Source of the DNA: Marinoscillum sp040218045
Lineage (GTDB): Bacteria; Bacteroidota; Bacteroidia; Cytophagales; Cyclobacteriaceae
Reading direction: 5' to 3'
Length of the DNA stretch: 64,000 nt
NCBI GenBank assembly: GCA_040218045.1
Contig: JAVJQA010000064.1
Coordinates: 18,695 to 82,694 of the forward strand
Under the pieces are notes generated by a model, which was not told the DNA's origin, made no database searches, and was given only the letters and a program-made list of their open reading frames with translations. This document shows, piece after piece, positions 20,487 through 32,200 of this stretch. Position 1 is the stretch's first letter, and each line of letters begins with the position of its first letter. The translations under genes and the position numbers were made by a program.

Positions 20487-23400
20487 TCAGGAAAAGACAG
20501 ACGCATTGTAAATGATAATTATCTGCATATCTAACAGCTTTGTCCCGTCTATGGCGCCATCTGTTAACAATGGGGCAATTTTAGGATCCTTAAGATTAAA
20601 GATAAAGTTCCAATTTTTACTTATTGTTAGGCCATTCCAAGTCAGTTTTGTCAAACTGGCCTGCATTTGATCATTAAAGGTCAGAGTTGCCGGGGTCGTG
20701 GTTACCGGATCAACGTTAACAGATAAGAAACTGGCATTATTCTGAATTTTGATTCCTTCTGCAACAACCAGTTGTACTATCACCATTGTGAAAGTCAGAT
20801 CTTTAAAAGCAGACACTTTTATATTAGGTATGATCAGGTTCAGGTTTTGTGCGGTTTGTGGTGGCGTACTTTTTTTATTGAAATCCATCAGGAAGGTTTG
20901 CCATGAACTGCTTTGAGCATTGCAATCAACATAAATCCCACCAGGTAAAGGATTTGTGGACAGAGCACTTTGAACGTCTCCAATAAACTTTTGAGGTCCA
21001 CAAAGTGCAGTGTATTTAACAGTTATGATTACATCCGAAATCTGGTCAAAATCAAAAAAGTTGGTTTGCATGGGCATAGAAAGTGTCCAATTTGAAACAG
21101 CCCCTGTATTTTCGAAAGGGAGGTAACGTTGATCCTGGAAATCAAGTTGAAACAATCCTGAATCATTTACACCTGACGAGATGGCAATGCTCTGATCTGA
21201 GAGTCCCCAATTAACTCTCAGTCCTGCAGTCGGTTGTGGGATGATTCCGGGTTTTTGAAGAAGAGCGGTGACATCCGAAATATTGGGTTGATTGGTTGCC
21301 CCCTGGCCATTATTTCCTGTAACTACGCAATTCCAATTTTGAGTTAAGATAGCTTTCAGGTGTTGATATGGCCCTAGGACAACCGGTACGGAAATAGTAA
21401 GTGAAGTAATTTTACGAGAGTAATGTCCAGGGTAGTCATAATCAAACATTGCTTCGTTAAATGTGAACGAACACTCACCTGTTGTTTTTAAATCCAATAA
21501 AGCTTGAGGGTTGGTCATTGCTAGGGAAACTGTCTTGTCAATTTCTAATCTTCGCTGATCACCTTTACGATAAGAGGCATCCAGATTTTGTAAGGCAAGA
21601 CGTAAACCCTGACCAGCGGTAAGACCTTTGTAGAGACTATTCCAATAATTAAAATTTATATATGCCTGATCAGAGTCCAATTCAAATTGATAACATGATT
21701 GTGCTTCTTGTGCAGCTCGAATGGCAAGATTAAATGTTTGAAAATAAGTTGAACTTAATTGTCCTACCATCCACTGATAGAGGGCCTGGTTGGTAAATTT
21801 GCTTTGCAGATAGGAAGTCATAACCTTATTTTGGGCTAAACTCATTTGTTGAGTTGACATATCCAGTTGGGCACCCTGCAATTGAAAGTTCGCGGCCTCA
21901 ATTTGCGCACTTACACTGTTTATTTGCGCCTGTGCTAATTTTTGTTGAAATATCCACTCTTTGTAACGTCTATCATACCCCCCCATGGTACTCGCCATCT
22001 GTGCTACATAAGAGCTTATTTCGGATCCTATACCAAAGACACCTGCTGCTGCCATCAGTGAGCTACCGATTTGTTCTCCGCCATAAGTCATGGCAAAAGG
22101 TGAGCCTGCCTGTGGTATTGCATAACCTATTGATGACGCAGTCTGTGTGATGCTGGAGAGTACGTTAAACTCCATAGCAAGTGTAGAAGCCTCAATATTC
22201 GTAATTTCGTAATCACTTAGCCCGCCATTAAGCAAGCTTGTATAATAAGCTAATTGATCCTGTGCACTTTGTAAAGACGCATGGAGCGAGCTTATCGTTG
22301 ACTGAATCTCAGAAAGAGAGGCTTCTTTAACTTGTAGAACCATTTGCTGTATTTGGGCTTCTTGATTGTTCTGCAGCAAGGCAAGACCTTCAGCGTCTCC
22401 ACGCTCGAGCGCAGTCAATAGCGTACTGCCCAGATCAATAACGACATCACATAAGCTGATTGCAGTTGCATACGAAGAACTATAGCGGAAGAATGGCACT
22501 GCTGGTTTCGAAGTAAGGCTGTTCAAAACATTATTAATATTACCTCCTGCCTTGACCAGATCTAAAGGATTAATTGGAGGCTGAAACAAAGGAAGTTGTT
22601 GAAACACCCCGTCAATATTCTCAGACATGTTGATTTTATTGATACGGTCTTTAACAGTATCCCAACGAGACATTAAATTGGTGTTTTCCGGCACATTGAA
22701 ATAAACCGGTAAATCATTAAATGCATAAGCCATCATAGATGGATTAGTACCTGAATGAGAGGGGAATAATTCAAGATCGATTAGAAATGGAGGAATACCG
22801 CTTGGATATGCGTTTAAGATTTCATTAAAGGTTAATGGATTACTATCAGAGTCGCACACACCAACCATAGAGGGACGAGGTCCCAATAAATCATTGGCAT
22901 AGTTGTAAATCATGTAGGCGGAAATTATGGACTCTCTCGTGTCCTGAATAAAAAACTGATCACCCCAGGCAATCAAATTATCGATATATTGTATAAAGGT
23001 GGCCTTTTCATAAGCTCCAATTCTCAGTCGGGCAATGGCAAAAGGATCAAATGGATGATTCTGATAATTCTTAACAGCCTGAGTATTATTAAATACCTCA
23101 ATCAGTGATTCTAAAGTATTGTTTCTAAAAGGGAAAAATTGCCAGGAGTTCGCGGATTCGCAACTTAACTGGCTATTTAGAAGAATATTTGTAATCATTT
23201 GATTTTGTGTGGCCGGGATGATTGGCTGAAGAAAATCCAATGAAGTTGAAGAGTTAAATGAGAGGTTTACCATACCTTTCGCTTCAAGTATTGGCGCTGA
23301 TGCAACACTGGTATTTTGCAATAGGCTTATTATCGAACTAGTCTGAGCGTCTGTTAATCCCACCTGTTGTTGAATTTGACTACTTGTTGCTGCAATGGAT

Positions 23401-26400
23401 TGCGATTGACAACTCAGTAACAGATCTTTTAACAGAGTGGCCTGATTACCTGTGATGGTTGGAGTCAAAAAGCTTAGATCTGTTTGAGAATTGAAATAGG
23501 GATTTACAATGGACTCAGAATTCAGGATTGTATATGTCGGAATACCATTCAAAGGATCCTGAAGTTCACTAATGATTGAGGCTGCATCGGCTTCAGAAAT
23601 GAGTCCTTCTGTTTGATCATGGATCAAATCGGCGGAAACTCCTCCAAATGCAGGCGTAGTTGGGTTGAACACATATTGCAACCAGGTCTGCGCCACCTGA
23701 AATTGCTGCTGGGTAGTTAGAGTATAGGCAACCAAAGATGGAATACTGTAAAAGATCTCCCAAAAATACTGACTGTATAGACCGTCAACATCAAAATCAA
23801 TCTGGGTAGCATCCAGGGCAAAGGGCAAATGAATATTTGAGGTAGGGCTAAATCTTGAAAATGGTTTTTGTGGAATAACCGGAATCTGCTGTGTAGGCAA
23901 GCTTAGTAACAAAGGCACGCCTCCTGCGAACAGTGCCTCATTAAGCTTACTTATAGCACCTGTTGAAAGACGTGTCACTTTGAATGTCAGCCCTCCGATG
24001 GATACACTTCCGTTGGTATTCGAATAATTCAGAGTAATGGGATTTGGGGCATTTATCAGGGTTTGATACACACTGGCAATCTGGTCGACGGCTAGAGGGT
24101 TACCTTCGCCATCCTTCTCATCTGACAACCAGTTTTGCACATTGCTATATGTAAGAACAGATGGTCGTTTTTGAGTAATTCTTCCGGTGGAGTCAAGGAG
24201 AAGAACTGAATTGCTACTTAATGAATTAAAAATAATCTTGGAAGTGTCTTTGTCTATGCTTTCATTAATAAAGCTGTCAATAAAAACTATTGGTCCATTC
24301 ACCAGGCATGAGTATATGGGATCATAAAGTGAGGAATCAATAGTTGTTATCGCCTGCAAAACTGCTTTAACATCAGTGTATAGCTGAAATCCAGGTGCTT
24401 CCGTCAGAACGCCATTCTTCAAAAGACTTGGATTTGCATTCTCCAGGTTACTGTAAATGCTCTGAGAGGTAGATTCTGAAACCAACCCGGAAGCAAAAGA
24501 TGGACTTATGAGTGGTGTTCCCACGGTAATTCCGGTGGAAAGAGAGGAAAAAGGTTGAACTGACTGATCATTATCCGATAAAGACAACAGGAATGATTCG
24601 TCATCCAAAAAGGTCAGAAACCAACCAGGTTGGCCATCAACGGGTATGACTTCAGAATAATAACCATTTAATGTAGTAAATAAACCAGTTGCATTAATGC
24701 AGCTATTTAGAACCGCCATGACAGATTGATACTGGTCAGGGCCAAAGCTATTGAATACCGAGAGGCCCGACAGTGTCTGGTATAAGTTGAGGTTATTCAG
24801 TGCGGCAACATTCACATTTCCGGAATCATCCACCACTTGAGGATCGGTAGTTTTCAACGCTTCAAAAATAGCCTGGCTTTGTGTGGTAGTTATGCCATTA
24901 ACTGCAAATGCCTGACACTGCTGACTACTTGGATTGAGCAGACTAACGCCATTTGCATTTAGGTCCGGGCTGGAAGCCATCGCATCAACCTGGCTATCAG
25001 TGATTACCTGAGAACTGGATGTTACCAACAACGAAGTTCCATCACTGGTAATGCCCGCTCGCAAACCTGGTGCATACGTAGGTTGATAGGCATCAGACAA
25101 TATCAATTCTTCGTAATTGACTAATACATCTCCTTTTAAGTTAAAATTCAGAACTGTTGCTGGCTGAAGATTGATTTCTCCGCTTAATTGACCATACACC
25201 AACCTGTAGTTATTTTCTTCCTGATCGTTGAGATTTTGCCAGAAGTCGGCCGCAACCGGATCAATTGGCTCGGGAATAGTAAATGGGTTAGAAGTCGTTG
25301 GCGAGAAACTGCTACGCCCTATGGCATTCAAATTTGGCCCCCACATGATGACTAATTTTTCAGGTGAAGTACCCTCGGCGTCTGAATAATTACTTTTTGT
25401 AATCCGTATTGCACATAGACGATTCCATAAATTATTCCGGAAATCAAACAAACCTTTGAATAAGGGGTCTTCTAAAAGTGTATCGTCATCATCATCGGCG
25501 TAACTATCTGAATTGTAATACACCGTGTTTTTATTCACTAGGGTTTGCGGTTGCACCCATTTTGTATTGATATCTATAAAAGAATACATTACAGAAGCGG
25601 AAGCGGAAGTAACGTAATTGGTTTGGATGTCCGAACCAGATGTGCCAGTAACTGTAGAGCTATTGTTTTGATGCACTTCGACCCAAAAAACAAACAGCCG
25701 ATTAAATGCATAAACCAGGTTTCCAGTTGCTGCATTAATTGTTAAATCTATCTTTTGCCAGCTACTCCACGGACTCCCTTCAGGTCTGTAGCAATAATAA
25801 AAGGTATATGGAGACGTTTTCGTTCGCCCGAGTAAATAGAGCACTACTTCGTTTCCTACTTTCGTATAATGTGAGTCTACAACCTGAATATCAGATACTT
25901 GAGAGAAGTCCTGCATATAGGTAACATATGCGTTTTCTACATTGGCATTTTGGCCACCCTGATTGACAGAACTTAAATAACTATTATTCGAATTGGAAGG
26001 AGATATATTGGTCTGTTGTAGCGTTTGCGCAAATTTCTGAAAATCCGGTGAAGCATTTTGTTGCAGACCCGGGATCATGTAATTTTCGGGATACACAAAG
26101 ATCTCACGATTGGCCTGCCATACCCGGTAATTGAGCATCCATTCCCACCATTCAGATCCAATATTGCTCAGGTCATTGACACCTGGCTCAAGCCTGAGCC
26201 GGCAGCGTTGCAGATATAATTGAGCTGCACCTGTCGCTTCTACTATATATGAAGTTTCTGCTGCTGTCCCAATCTCCACGTTGGTTAGAAGATATTCATA
26301 GGTAGTCGTGGCATCATTAATACTTGGATCCATGGTATTCAGATAGGATAATGCCAATGAAAGCATCGTATCTCTTTGACCGACGGACAAATCACCCATT

Positions 26401-29189
26401 AGCGAGTTACTAACCTGTTCCCATTCGGAGCCATACTGACCAACCGATTTGGATAGCAAATTACTTGCAACACTTTTATAGCTCTCCCAATTTGTGCCAG
26501 CGGTGGCATCCAAACCACCCAATTCTAATATGGAATTCATAAAGACAGGATCAGTCCCTAAAGAAGACATGATGCTGAAACACGTTTGCAAATTGGTTAG
26601 CAAACCTGTTGCCTGGTCTAATGAGCTTATTGTAAACAAAGACATCAGTTCCTGAACAGCAGCCGGGCTCCAGCCTGTAGCATCCTGCAATAAGGATAAA
26701 ATTTCGGTTTCGTTTGTTACTGGGTTATTCCATGGTGGCGGTGGCAAAAGATTGATGGCCGCCAGAAGGTTTTGTTGCGGGTCACCATATGTCACCATCA
26801 TCTGGTTTACCACCTGAATGCTTTGTATGGACCTTAGGTTTGGCGCTGCCTGCATTGTGGTAGGATCTAACTGATATACTTCAGGCTGGGCCTGCATATT
26901 ATCAATCAATTTATTTGACAATTTCAAAGTTTGCACCAACACCAACCAACGCGAAATATAATTTAGCGTTGACTCAACGAAAGGTAACTTAGCTGTATTT
27001 AAAAAAGCAGCCTGCCATGGATAGCTTTTACCACCTGGCTTTGACATAAGTAAATTTATCAGGGCCGTAATTACATCATTATTTGTTCCGAATAAAGTTG
27101 CAATCTGGGTGCAAATGGCGGTGCCACTGGTACTGGGATCAGAAGAGGGTACGGTAGTAATTAAATTCTTTTGCCAGTCGGATATCTGTGATGCATTATA
27201 AAGCGGGTTCACATATACGGTCAGGTTGTTATCAATGATATAGTCTAATTGATAAACGCTCACATTGTATTGACTAACCGCTTTTCCCAACGAAACTATA
27301 TCATTGATCTCAGAAATGGTGGGCGAGGCAGGTGTGGCAGGATCAATCAGTTTTATTATAACCAGATATGACTGCATAGGCATTTGAAGGCCATTGCACA
27401 ACAGTACATGACGGTACAAAGAAGAAATAACATCTACTGTAAGTGAGACCTCAATTTGTCCGAATAATGCAAGACCCAGAGCATTGGCATCCTGCTGACC
27501 AATTCCCAAACCAGAAAGAATTCGGCTTAAAGCGCTTATATTATCGAGATTTTTTTGGTTATCATCGGTAATCAGGTCGGGTGTCCACTTCAGAGCAGGG
27601 GTTTGATAGGATGGGTTAAGTTGATTGCCCACTGGCTGATACGCGCCATATTGAGCCACGAGCGATGGAGGGTTAAATAAACTGTCAAAAGCAGAAGATG
27701 CTCCATAGGTTTTAATAGGGCCTAGCAGCGTGGTAGCCTTTTGCAAACTGATGGAAAGCGAAGAACAAAGACTGTTAAATTGAGCAAGGGTAACAAGAGT
27801 GTCGTTTGATATTACCGGCGATGTATAGCCTCCTAAGGCGCATCGCAAAGCCCAATCCAAATCGGGAACGGAGACACCACTGACTGCTGACAGGCGGGTA
27901 ATCCTGTTGATTTGGTCCAGGGATTTAAGTGGAGGGGGTGTAAATGGGGTAATCGCACCATTTTGTATGCTTAAATAATCACCTGTGGCTAAACCCTGAT
28001 TAATAAAAAAATTGACCTGTATGCCTGCCTCTTGCTCAGTAGGACTTAGATCCTGATTCAAAAGCTGTAGCAAATCTTCAAAATTGATTTGCATTTGATT
28101 GATCAGGACATTCGGATCACTTAGCGAACTACTCGACGCAACGTTAAAAAATTTATCGATGGATGCTTCTGTTGCCTCGGCAGTAGTGATAATACTCTGC
28201 TGTTCCGTGGAAAGACCCAAATCTGTAGCGGCTACAATTTCGGTTGCCACTTGCCAAGCCGAGAGTACCGATGAAAAGCTGGTACCGGAATTAGCAAGTA
28301 ACGCCTCTATTTGGTTTAGTGGGACATTAAATGGCAATGCACCAGGGTAAAAAATACCATTGGCCATTTGTTGTAAGACATAATCCTGTTGCTCCGATAC
28401 GGTAGCAGGTGGAGCAACGGGAACACCCGGAATATTTTTAACCAAATAATTAAGCAATACTTCGTTAACTATTTGAATATTAGACACGAGTGTATTGGTG
28501 TTTGCACAGGTGAGCGGTATGTTACCAATGTCGGGGCGTCTGTTACTGAAAAGGAATTCTTGTGGTATAGTGGTATTGGGCTTGGTTATGTACTCGTCAA
28601 TTATTCTAAGCAGGTCTACCAAATATGCTGCAGGCCCAAATATGGAATTACATTCTTCGCACTCGCAATAATTTATTGAACCGAATAGCTCCGAATAACT
28701 GGGCAGGTCCTGGAAGGTCTGGCTTACTTCGGGGCTAAGGGTGCTGAAAGATGAGTTTTGATACACGGGCGAGGCCACAGCTCCACGCACAGAAGCCCAT
28801 AAATGCATGGTATTGGTGCGTATCGTGTTGGCTTTTTGGTGTAAATCTCGGGCTTGCTTTTTTGTGAGGCCTAATGCGCCGGCATGTTCTTTTACAAAGA
28901 CCTGCGGCGGTATTTTGGCAATATGATTGGCCGAAACCAGCCCCCTTTCAATTAAACTCTCAACCAAACCGGGATCCGGGTTCACTTTTAGCAACCGCTG
29001 GTGGGTTTTTAAATTCTCCACTATTTCAGTGGCTTCTTCATGGCTTTTTCCGGTTAACTTTATTTCCGCTTTCAGATGCGCCACCTCTTTTTGATCATGA
29101 AATTTAAATTTCATGATGTCGAACTCGGGGTTATTATTATAAAATTCGGCGAGAGACTTGTCGTTGATTTTATTTGCTTTGGTTTCCAT
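20487..29189 (-). CDS. Tc toxin complex TcA-like pore-forming subunit
   Basis: A 2900-aa TcA/TccA-TccB/SpvA-type protein. The N-terminal alpha-helical shell carries the virulence-plasmid A protein (VRP1) signature with a CECEEC cluster near 173-180. A neuraminidase-like/ABC-toxin region (about 1086-1170, YVTYMQDFSQVSDIQVVDSHY) follows. A central stretch (about 1385-2030) contains several related helical units (IT-x-x-Q-x-x-x-I pattern). A long coiled-coil pore region is near 2256-2320 (LLQNNQEAQIQQMVLQV), and the C-terminal TcB-binding domain runs from about 2593 (SLTISVPVVLGPYQHLKAIL). In characterised Tc toxins the A subunit forms a pentamer that injects the TcC toxin through target membranes. 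It is longer than typical TcA (about 2500). It follows the TcB-TcC gene by 59 bases. No signal peptide is visible. Confidence 0.9.
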   Translation of the reverse strand: METKANKINDKSLAEFYNNNPEFDIMKFKFHDQKEVAHLKAEIKLTGKSHEEATEIVENLKTHQRLLKVNPDPGLVESLIERGLVSANHIAKIPPQVFVKEHAGALGLTKKQARDLHQKANTIRTNTMHLWASVRGAVASPVYQNSSFSTLSPEVSQTFQDLPSYSELFGSINYCECEECNSIFGPAAYLVDLLRIIDEYITKPNTTIPQEFLFSNRRPDIGNIPLTCANTNTLVSNIQIVNEVLLNYLVKNIPGVPVAPPATVSEQQDYVLQQMANGIFYPGALPFNVPLNQIEALLANSGTSFSSVLSAWQVATEIVAATDLGLSTEQQSIITTAEATEASIDKFFNVASSSSLSDPNVLINQMQINFEDLLQLLNQDLSPTEQEAGIQVNFFINQGLATGDYLSIQNGAITPFTPPPLKSLDQINRITRLSAVSGVSVPDLDWALRCALGGYTSPVISNDTLVTLAQFNSLCSSLSISLQKATTLLGPIKTYGASSAFDSLFNPPSLVAQYGAYQPVGNQLNPSYQTPALKWTPDLITDDNQKNLDNISALSRILSGLGIGQQDANALGLALFGQIEVSLTVDVISSLYRHVLLCNGLQMPMQSYLVIIKLIDPATPASPTISEINDIVSLGKAVSQYNVSVYQLDYIIDNNLTVYVNPLYNASQISDWQKNLITTVPSSDPSTSGTAICTQIATLFGTNNDVITALINLLMSKPGGKSYPWQAAFLNTAKLPFVESTLNYISRWLVLVQTLKLSNKLIDNMQAQPEVYQLDPTTMQAAPNLRSIQSIQVVNQMMVTYGDPQQNLLAAINLLPPPPWNNPVTNETEILSLLQDATGWSPAAVQELMSLFTISSLDQATGLLTNLQTCFSIMSSLGTDPVFMNSILELGGLDATAGTNWESYKSVASNLLSKSVGQYGSEWEQVSNSLMGDLSVGQRDTMLSLALSYLNTMDPSINDATTTYEYLLTNVEIGTAAETSYIVEATGAAQLYLQRCRLRLEPGVNDLSNIGSEWWEWMLNYRVWQANREIFVYPENYMIPGLQQNASPDFQKFAQTLQQTNISPSNSNNSYLSSVNQGGQNANVENAYVTYMQDFSQVSDIQVVDSHYTKVGNEVVLYLLGRTKTSPYTFYYCYRPEGSPWSSWQKIDLTINAATGNLVYAFNRLFVFWVEVHQNNSSTVTGTSGSDIQTNYVTSASASVMYSFIDINTKWVQPQTLVNKNTVYYNSDSYADDDDDTLLEDPLFKGLFDFRNNLWNRLCAIRITKSNYSDAEGTSPEKLVIMWGPNLNAIGRSSFSPTTSNPFTIPEPIDPVAADFWQNLNDQEENNYRLVYGQLSGEINLQPATVLNFNLKGDVLVNYEELILSDAYQPTYAPGLRAGITSDGTSLLVTSSSQVITDSQVDAMASSPDLNANGVSLLNPSSQQCQAFAVNGITTTQSQAIFEALKTTDPQVVDDSGNVNVAALNNLNLYQTLSGLSVFNSFGPDQYQSVMAVLNSCINATGLFTTLNGYYSEVIPVDGQPGWFLTFLDDESFLLSLSDNDQSVQPFSSLSTGITVGTPLISPSFASGLVSESTSQSIYSNLENANPSLLKNGVLTEAPGFQLYTDVKAVLQAITTIDSSLYDPIYSCLVNGPIVFIDSFINESIDKDTSKIIFNSLSSNSVLLLDSTGRITQKRPSVLTYSNVQNWLSDEKDGEGNPLAVDQIASVYQTLINAPNPITLNYSNTNGSVSIGGLTFKVTRLSTGAISKLNEALFAGGVPLLLSLPTQQIPVIPQKPFSRFSPTSNIHLPFALDATQIDFDVDGLYSQYFWEIFYSIPSLVAYTLTTQQQFQVAQTWLQYVFNPTTPAFGGVSADLIHDQTEGLISEADAASIISELQDPLNGIPTYTILNSESIVNPYFNSQTDLSFLTPTITGNQATLLKDLLLSCQSQSIAATSSQIQQQVGLTDAQTSSIISLLQNTSVASAPILEAKGMVNLSFNSSTSLDFLQPIIPATQNQMITNILLNSQLSCESANSWQFFPFRNNTLESLIEVFNNTQAVKNYQNHPFDPFAIARLRIGAYEKATFIQYIDNLIAWGDQFFIQDTRESIISAYMIYNYANDLLGPRPSMVGVCDSDSNPLTFNEILNAYPSGIPPFLIDLELFPSHSGTNPSMMAYAFNDLPVYFNVPENTNLMSRWDTVKDRINKINMSENIDGVFQQLPLFQPPINPLDLVKAGGNINNVLNSLTSKPAVPFFRYSSSYATAISLCDVVIDLGSTLLTALERGDAEGLALLQNNQEAQIQQMVLQVKEASLSEIQSTISSLHASLQSAQDQLAYYTSLLNGGLSDYEITNIEASTLAMEFNVLSSITQTASSIGYAIPQAGSPFAMTYGGEQIGSSLMAAAGVFGIGSEISSYVAQMASTMGGYDRRYKEWIFQQKLAQAQINSVSAQIEAANFQLQGAQLDMSTQQMSLAQNKVMTSYLQSKFTNQALYQWMVGQLSSTYFQTFNLAIRAAQEAQSCYQFELDSDQAYINFNYWNSLYKGLTAGQGLRLALQNLDASYRKGDQRRLEIDKTVSLAMTNPQALLDLKTTGECSFTFNEAMFDYDYPGHYSRKITSLTISVPVVLGPYQHLKAILTQNWNCVVTGNNGQGATNQPNISDVTALLQKPGIIPQPTAGLRVNWGLSDQSIAISSGVNDSGLFQLDFQDQRYLPFENTGAVSNWTLSMPMQTNFFDFDQISDVIITVKYTALCGPQKFIGDVQSALSTNPLPGGIYVDCNAQSSSWQTFLMDFNKKSTPPQTAQNLNLIIPNIKVSAFKDLTFTMVIVQLVVAEGIKIQNNASFLSVNVDPVTTTPATLTFNDQMQASLTKLTWNGLTISKNWNFIFNLKDPKIAPLLTDGAIDGTKLLDMQIIIIYNASVFS

Positions 29190-29248
29190 AAGATTCTCTT
29201 GCTTTATAAGGTTGTTTTTTTATTTTGATTGTTTTTTATCATTCCCAT

Positions 29249-32200
29249 TTATTTAAAAGGATCAAATTGAACACTGCTTGGGAATCGGGCAGTTTCAGTT
29301 TTAAACCTGCTGGCTAGTGCACTATCAGGGTGCATTAAAGTTGTAGATTTTCTCTCAGCTGCTAGAACTTGCCTGGTCTGTGTTGGTTCTACACTATAAT
29401 AATTAGCATGGTTAGCAGCAGACATTTGGTGAATCAACTCATGTTGACCAAATAATCCCTTTGCTTTACTGCCTCTGCTGAAAAGCCACAAGTTAGCTGG
29501 GTTAAGCGCCTGCGATGGAGCCAGACTTTTATACTCTGCATGGTGTATTTCGGGGGGTTTGCCTAGTTGCATGTAATCAAATTCTGTACTATATTGATCT
29601 TTTATAAGCTTAGTAAAATGACCTCTTGCCATTGTATATAATTTGACTGGACTATAGCTCCCTGGATACTGTATTTTATTCATCGAGTCTGTCCATAAAT
29701 CTGCGAGAACAGGGTTGTGAGCAAAATTCAGAATCTTATATTGATCAAATTCACCAGTAAATTGCTGCCTCGTGGGAGCGCTGTAAGCAGTCATTCCCTT
29801 TGTAATCTCTCCCTCCATAGTTGCGGCTATGGTTTGCATCGTGGTGACCTCAGTAGTAGTGAGGTATCTGAACGCTGCATCCATATTTTTTGCCATTTTA
29901 GCGACAATCGGTTTCCCGAGTTGCGCTTCCAGTTGAGCTCTGGTTTCACCCGTTGGGTCTGTGTACGTAGTGGGATCATCCGTTACATAGGAATATAGAT
30001 TCAGGTCATGATGGGGGCCGGATGGATCAGAGTTTAGCCATCTGCCTAACCACGGGGCATAATATCTGTCACCATAATAATAGAGGCCAGTGCCGTCATT
30101 ACATTCTTTGCCGGTATAGCGATAATCTTTAAGACTTACCACTTCCTGATCTGCTCCAGCAATAATAGAGGTGCCGCCGTAAGGAAAATATTCTTCGTAG
30201 CTTAAAAGGTTGGCGTTATTATCATATTCCAGTGAGACAGAACTTTCATCATTAACCACTTGGTATCGAAACTCTCTAACCAAGCCGTTTGGTCCATTTC
30301 CTTTAACCCAGTTATGTATAATCGCCGCACAAATATTTCCGCCCATTACCCTGAGCGTTTGCATTTTCAGTGTCGATTGTCCAGCTCCATTTTTAATGCT
30401 TTTAATTTCAAAATTGCCCAGATATACTTTTTCTTCAATTTGTGAAACTAGGCCTCCATTGGAAAATCGCTCGCTAACTGTGCGGGTACGTTGGTGGCGG
30501 ACGCCGTATGTATAGTAATCGCAGGTTTCCGGCTCGTCAGGGCGTTCAATGATTCCGGTGCCTACAAGATTCTCAAAACAATTAAATGACAGTTTCACCG
30601 GATTATTGATGTCGAGCTGACCCGGGTTTCCTGAGGCATCATATGGCAGGCATGACAGCCGGTTCGAATTAGCTTCAACAGCGGTCTTTTTACTCCATGT
30701 TAATGATGCCGCGATGTGTTGCTTATTGGTCAGGTTACCAGCAGCATCATAACTGTATACCTCGCTGTAATCTTCCAGTTTATCAGAATTATTGATATCA
30801 GGAAGTTGGCTAAATAGGCATTGCTTGAAATCACCATCTTTACTATTATTCTTATAAGTGTTTGCACTGATTCCGAGATGCTGCTGGCCGTTGGATCTGG
30901 TCAATTGATAAAGCGCATCGTAGGTGTAATCGGAAAGCGGATCAAGCTGCTTATCGGGGAAGAGCGTTTCAAATGTTTTGTTCCACGTACGCGTAATGTT
31001 ACCTACAGGGTCGTGGGTATACGTGGTGTTTTGAACCTTTTCAACTGGGGTGCCTTGCCTTGTGCTAAGCAGCCCGATTAAACGCAGTGTAGATGGTTCG
31101 TAGTCATAAATTGTAGTGATCCCGTTGCTGTATTGGATGGTTGTTCTCTGTCCTTTCGCGTCATACTCGATCAGCTTTATCACTTGCTGTTCCGGTTTAT
31201 TATCAAACGTGACACTGACCTGATTCAACAAACCAATCCTGTTATATGCGTTCTTAGAGACAGTGCCGTCAGGAGTTTTTTCAGTTATCATTAATCCTAA
31301 GGCATTATAGGTAAACTGGGTGCTATAAATTTCTGCTTCCAGTGTGGGAGCTGGAAGGGGGTTCCATTGTTTCGGTGCCGGGGGCGGGAGGCAATTCCAG
31401 GTTATGGCAGATTTATAGTCGCTGGCCATCTGCCGGGAGGTTTCGAGAATTTCTTGTTGCAAACCGTATTGGCTGTTTATTAAAACGCCCGATAAATCAT
31501 GTAATCTCCAAAGCTGTCCACGCAAATTATTCTTTTGAGATGCGGAGGGAGATTCACCATACTCAAATACTCCCACTACATTAAAATCGGCATAAGAGGT
31601 AATGGGTTGGTTATTTGTGAGTTTCTTGACCTGCAAAGCAGAGCGCCTTTGCAATCGGTCATAAGTAATCAGCTGGCAGTAATTTCGTGGGCTTAGCGAC
31701 CATAGCCGCTTATTGAAAATATTGCTTAAAAGCTTTTTAACCCCGGCATCAATACTGTTCACGTAAACAGGGCCTTTTTGGCCCATCGCGTACCGGTACT
31801 TGAAGTTGTAGTATTCAGTTCCGGTGCTTTGATTAGCATAATAAAGACGTGGATCGATTTTGATAGTAGGCCGACCCTGAATGTCATAAGCGCTAAAGGA
31901 TGTCAGGCAGTTCTGTTTAAGCAGGTCAGTTACTTTTCCACTGAATTGTTTATAGGGATTATCCAGGTCCAAAACAAAACCAGATACATAGGGCTGAAAT
32001 TTATCAGTCACCCAGGCATCTACAGGAGCTGTGCTGTAAGTAACCAAATAGCCCTTGGTAACTAGCTCGTTGAAGAGTTGTTCAGAAGTAATACCCCCTT
32101 CGACAATATTTGCAAAAGCGCTTTGGTTCACGCTGCCAAGATTATTCTGGATGGTACGGATTGTATTACCTACATTATCCAATATCGAAATTGTAGGTGT

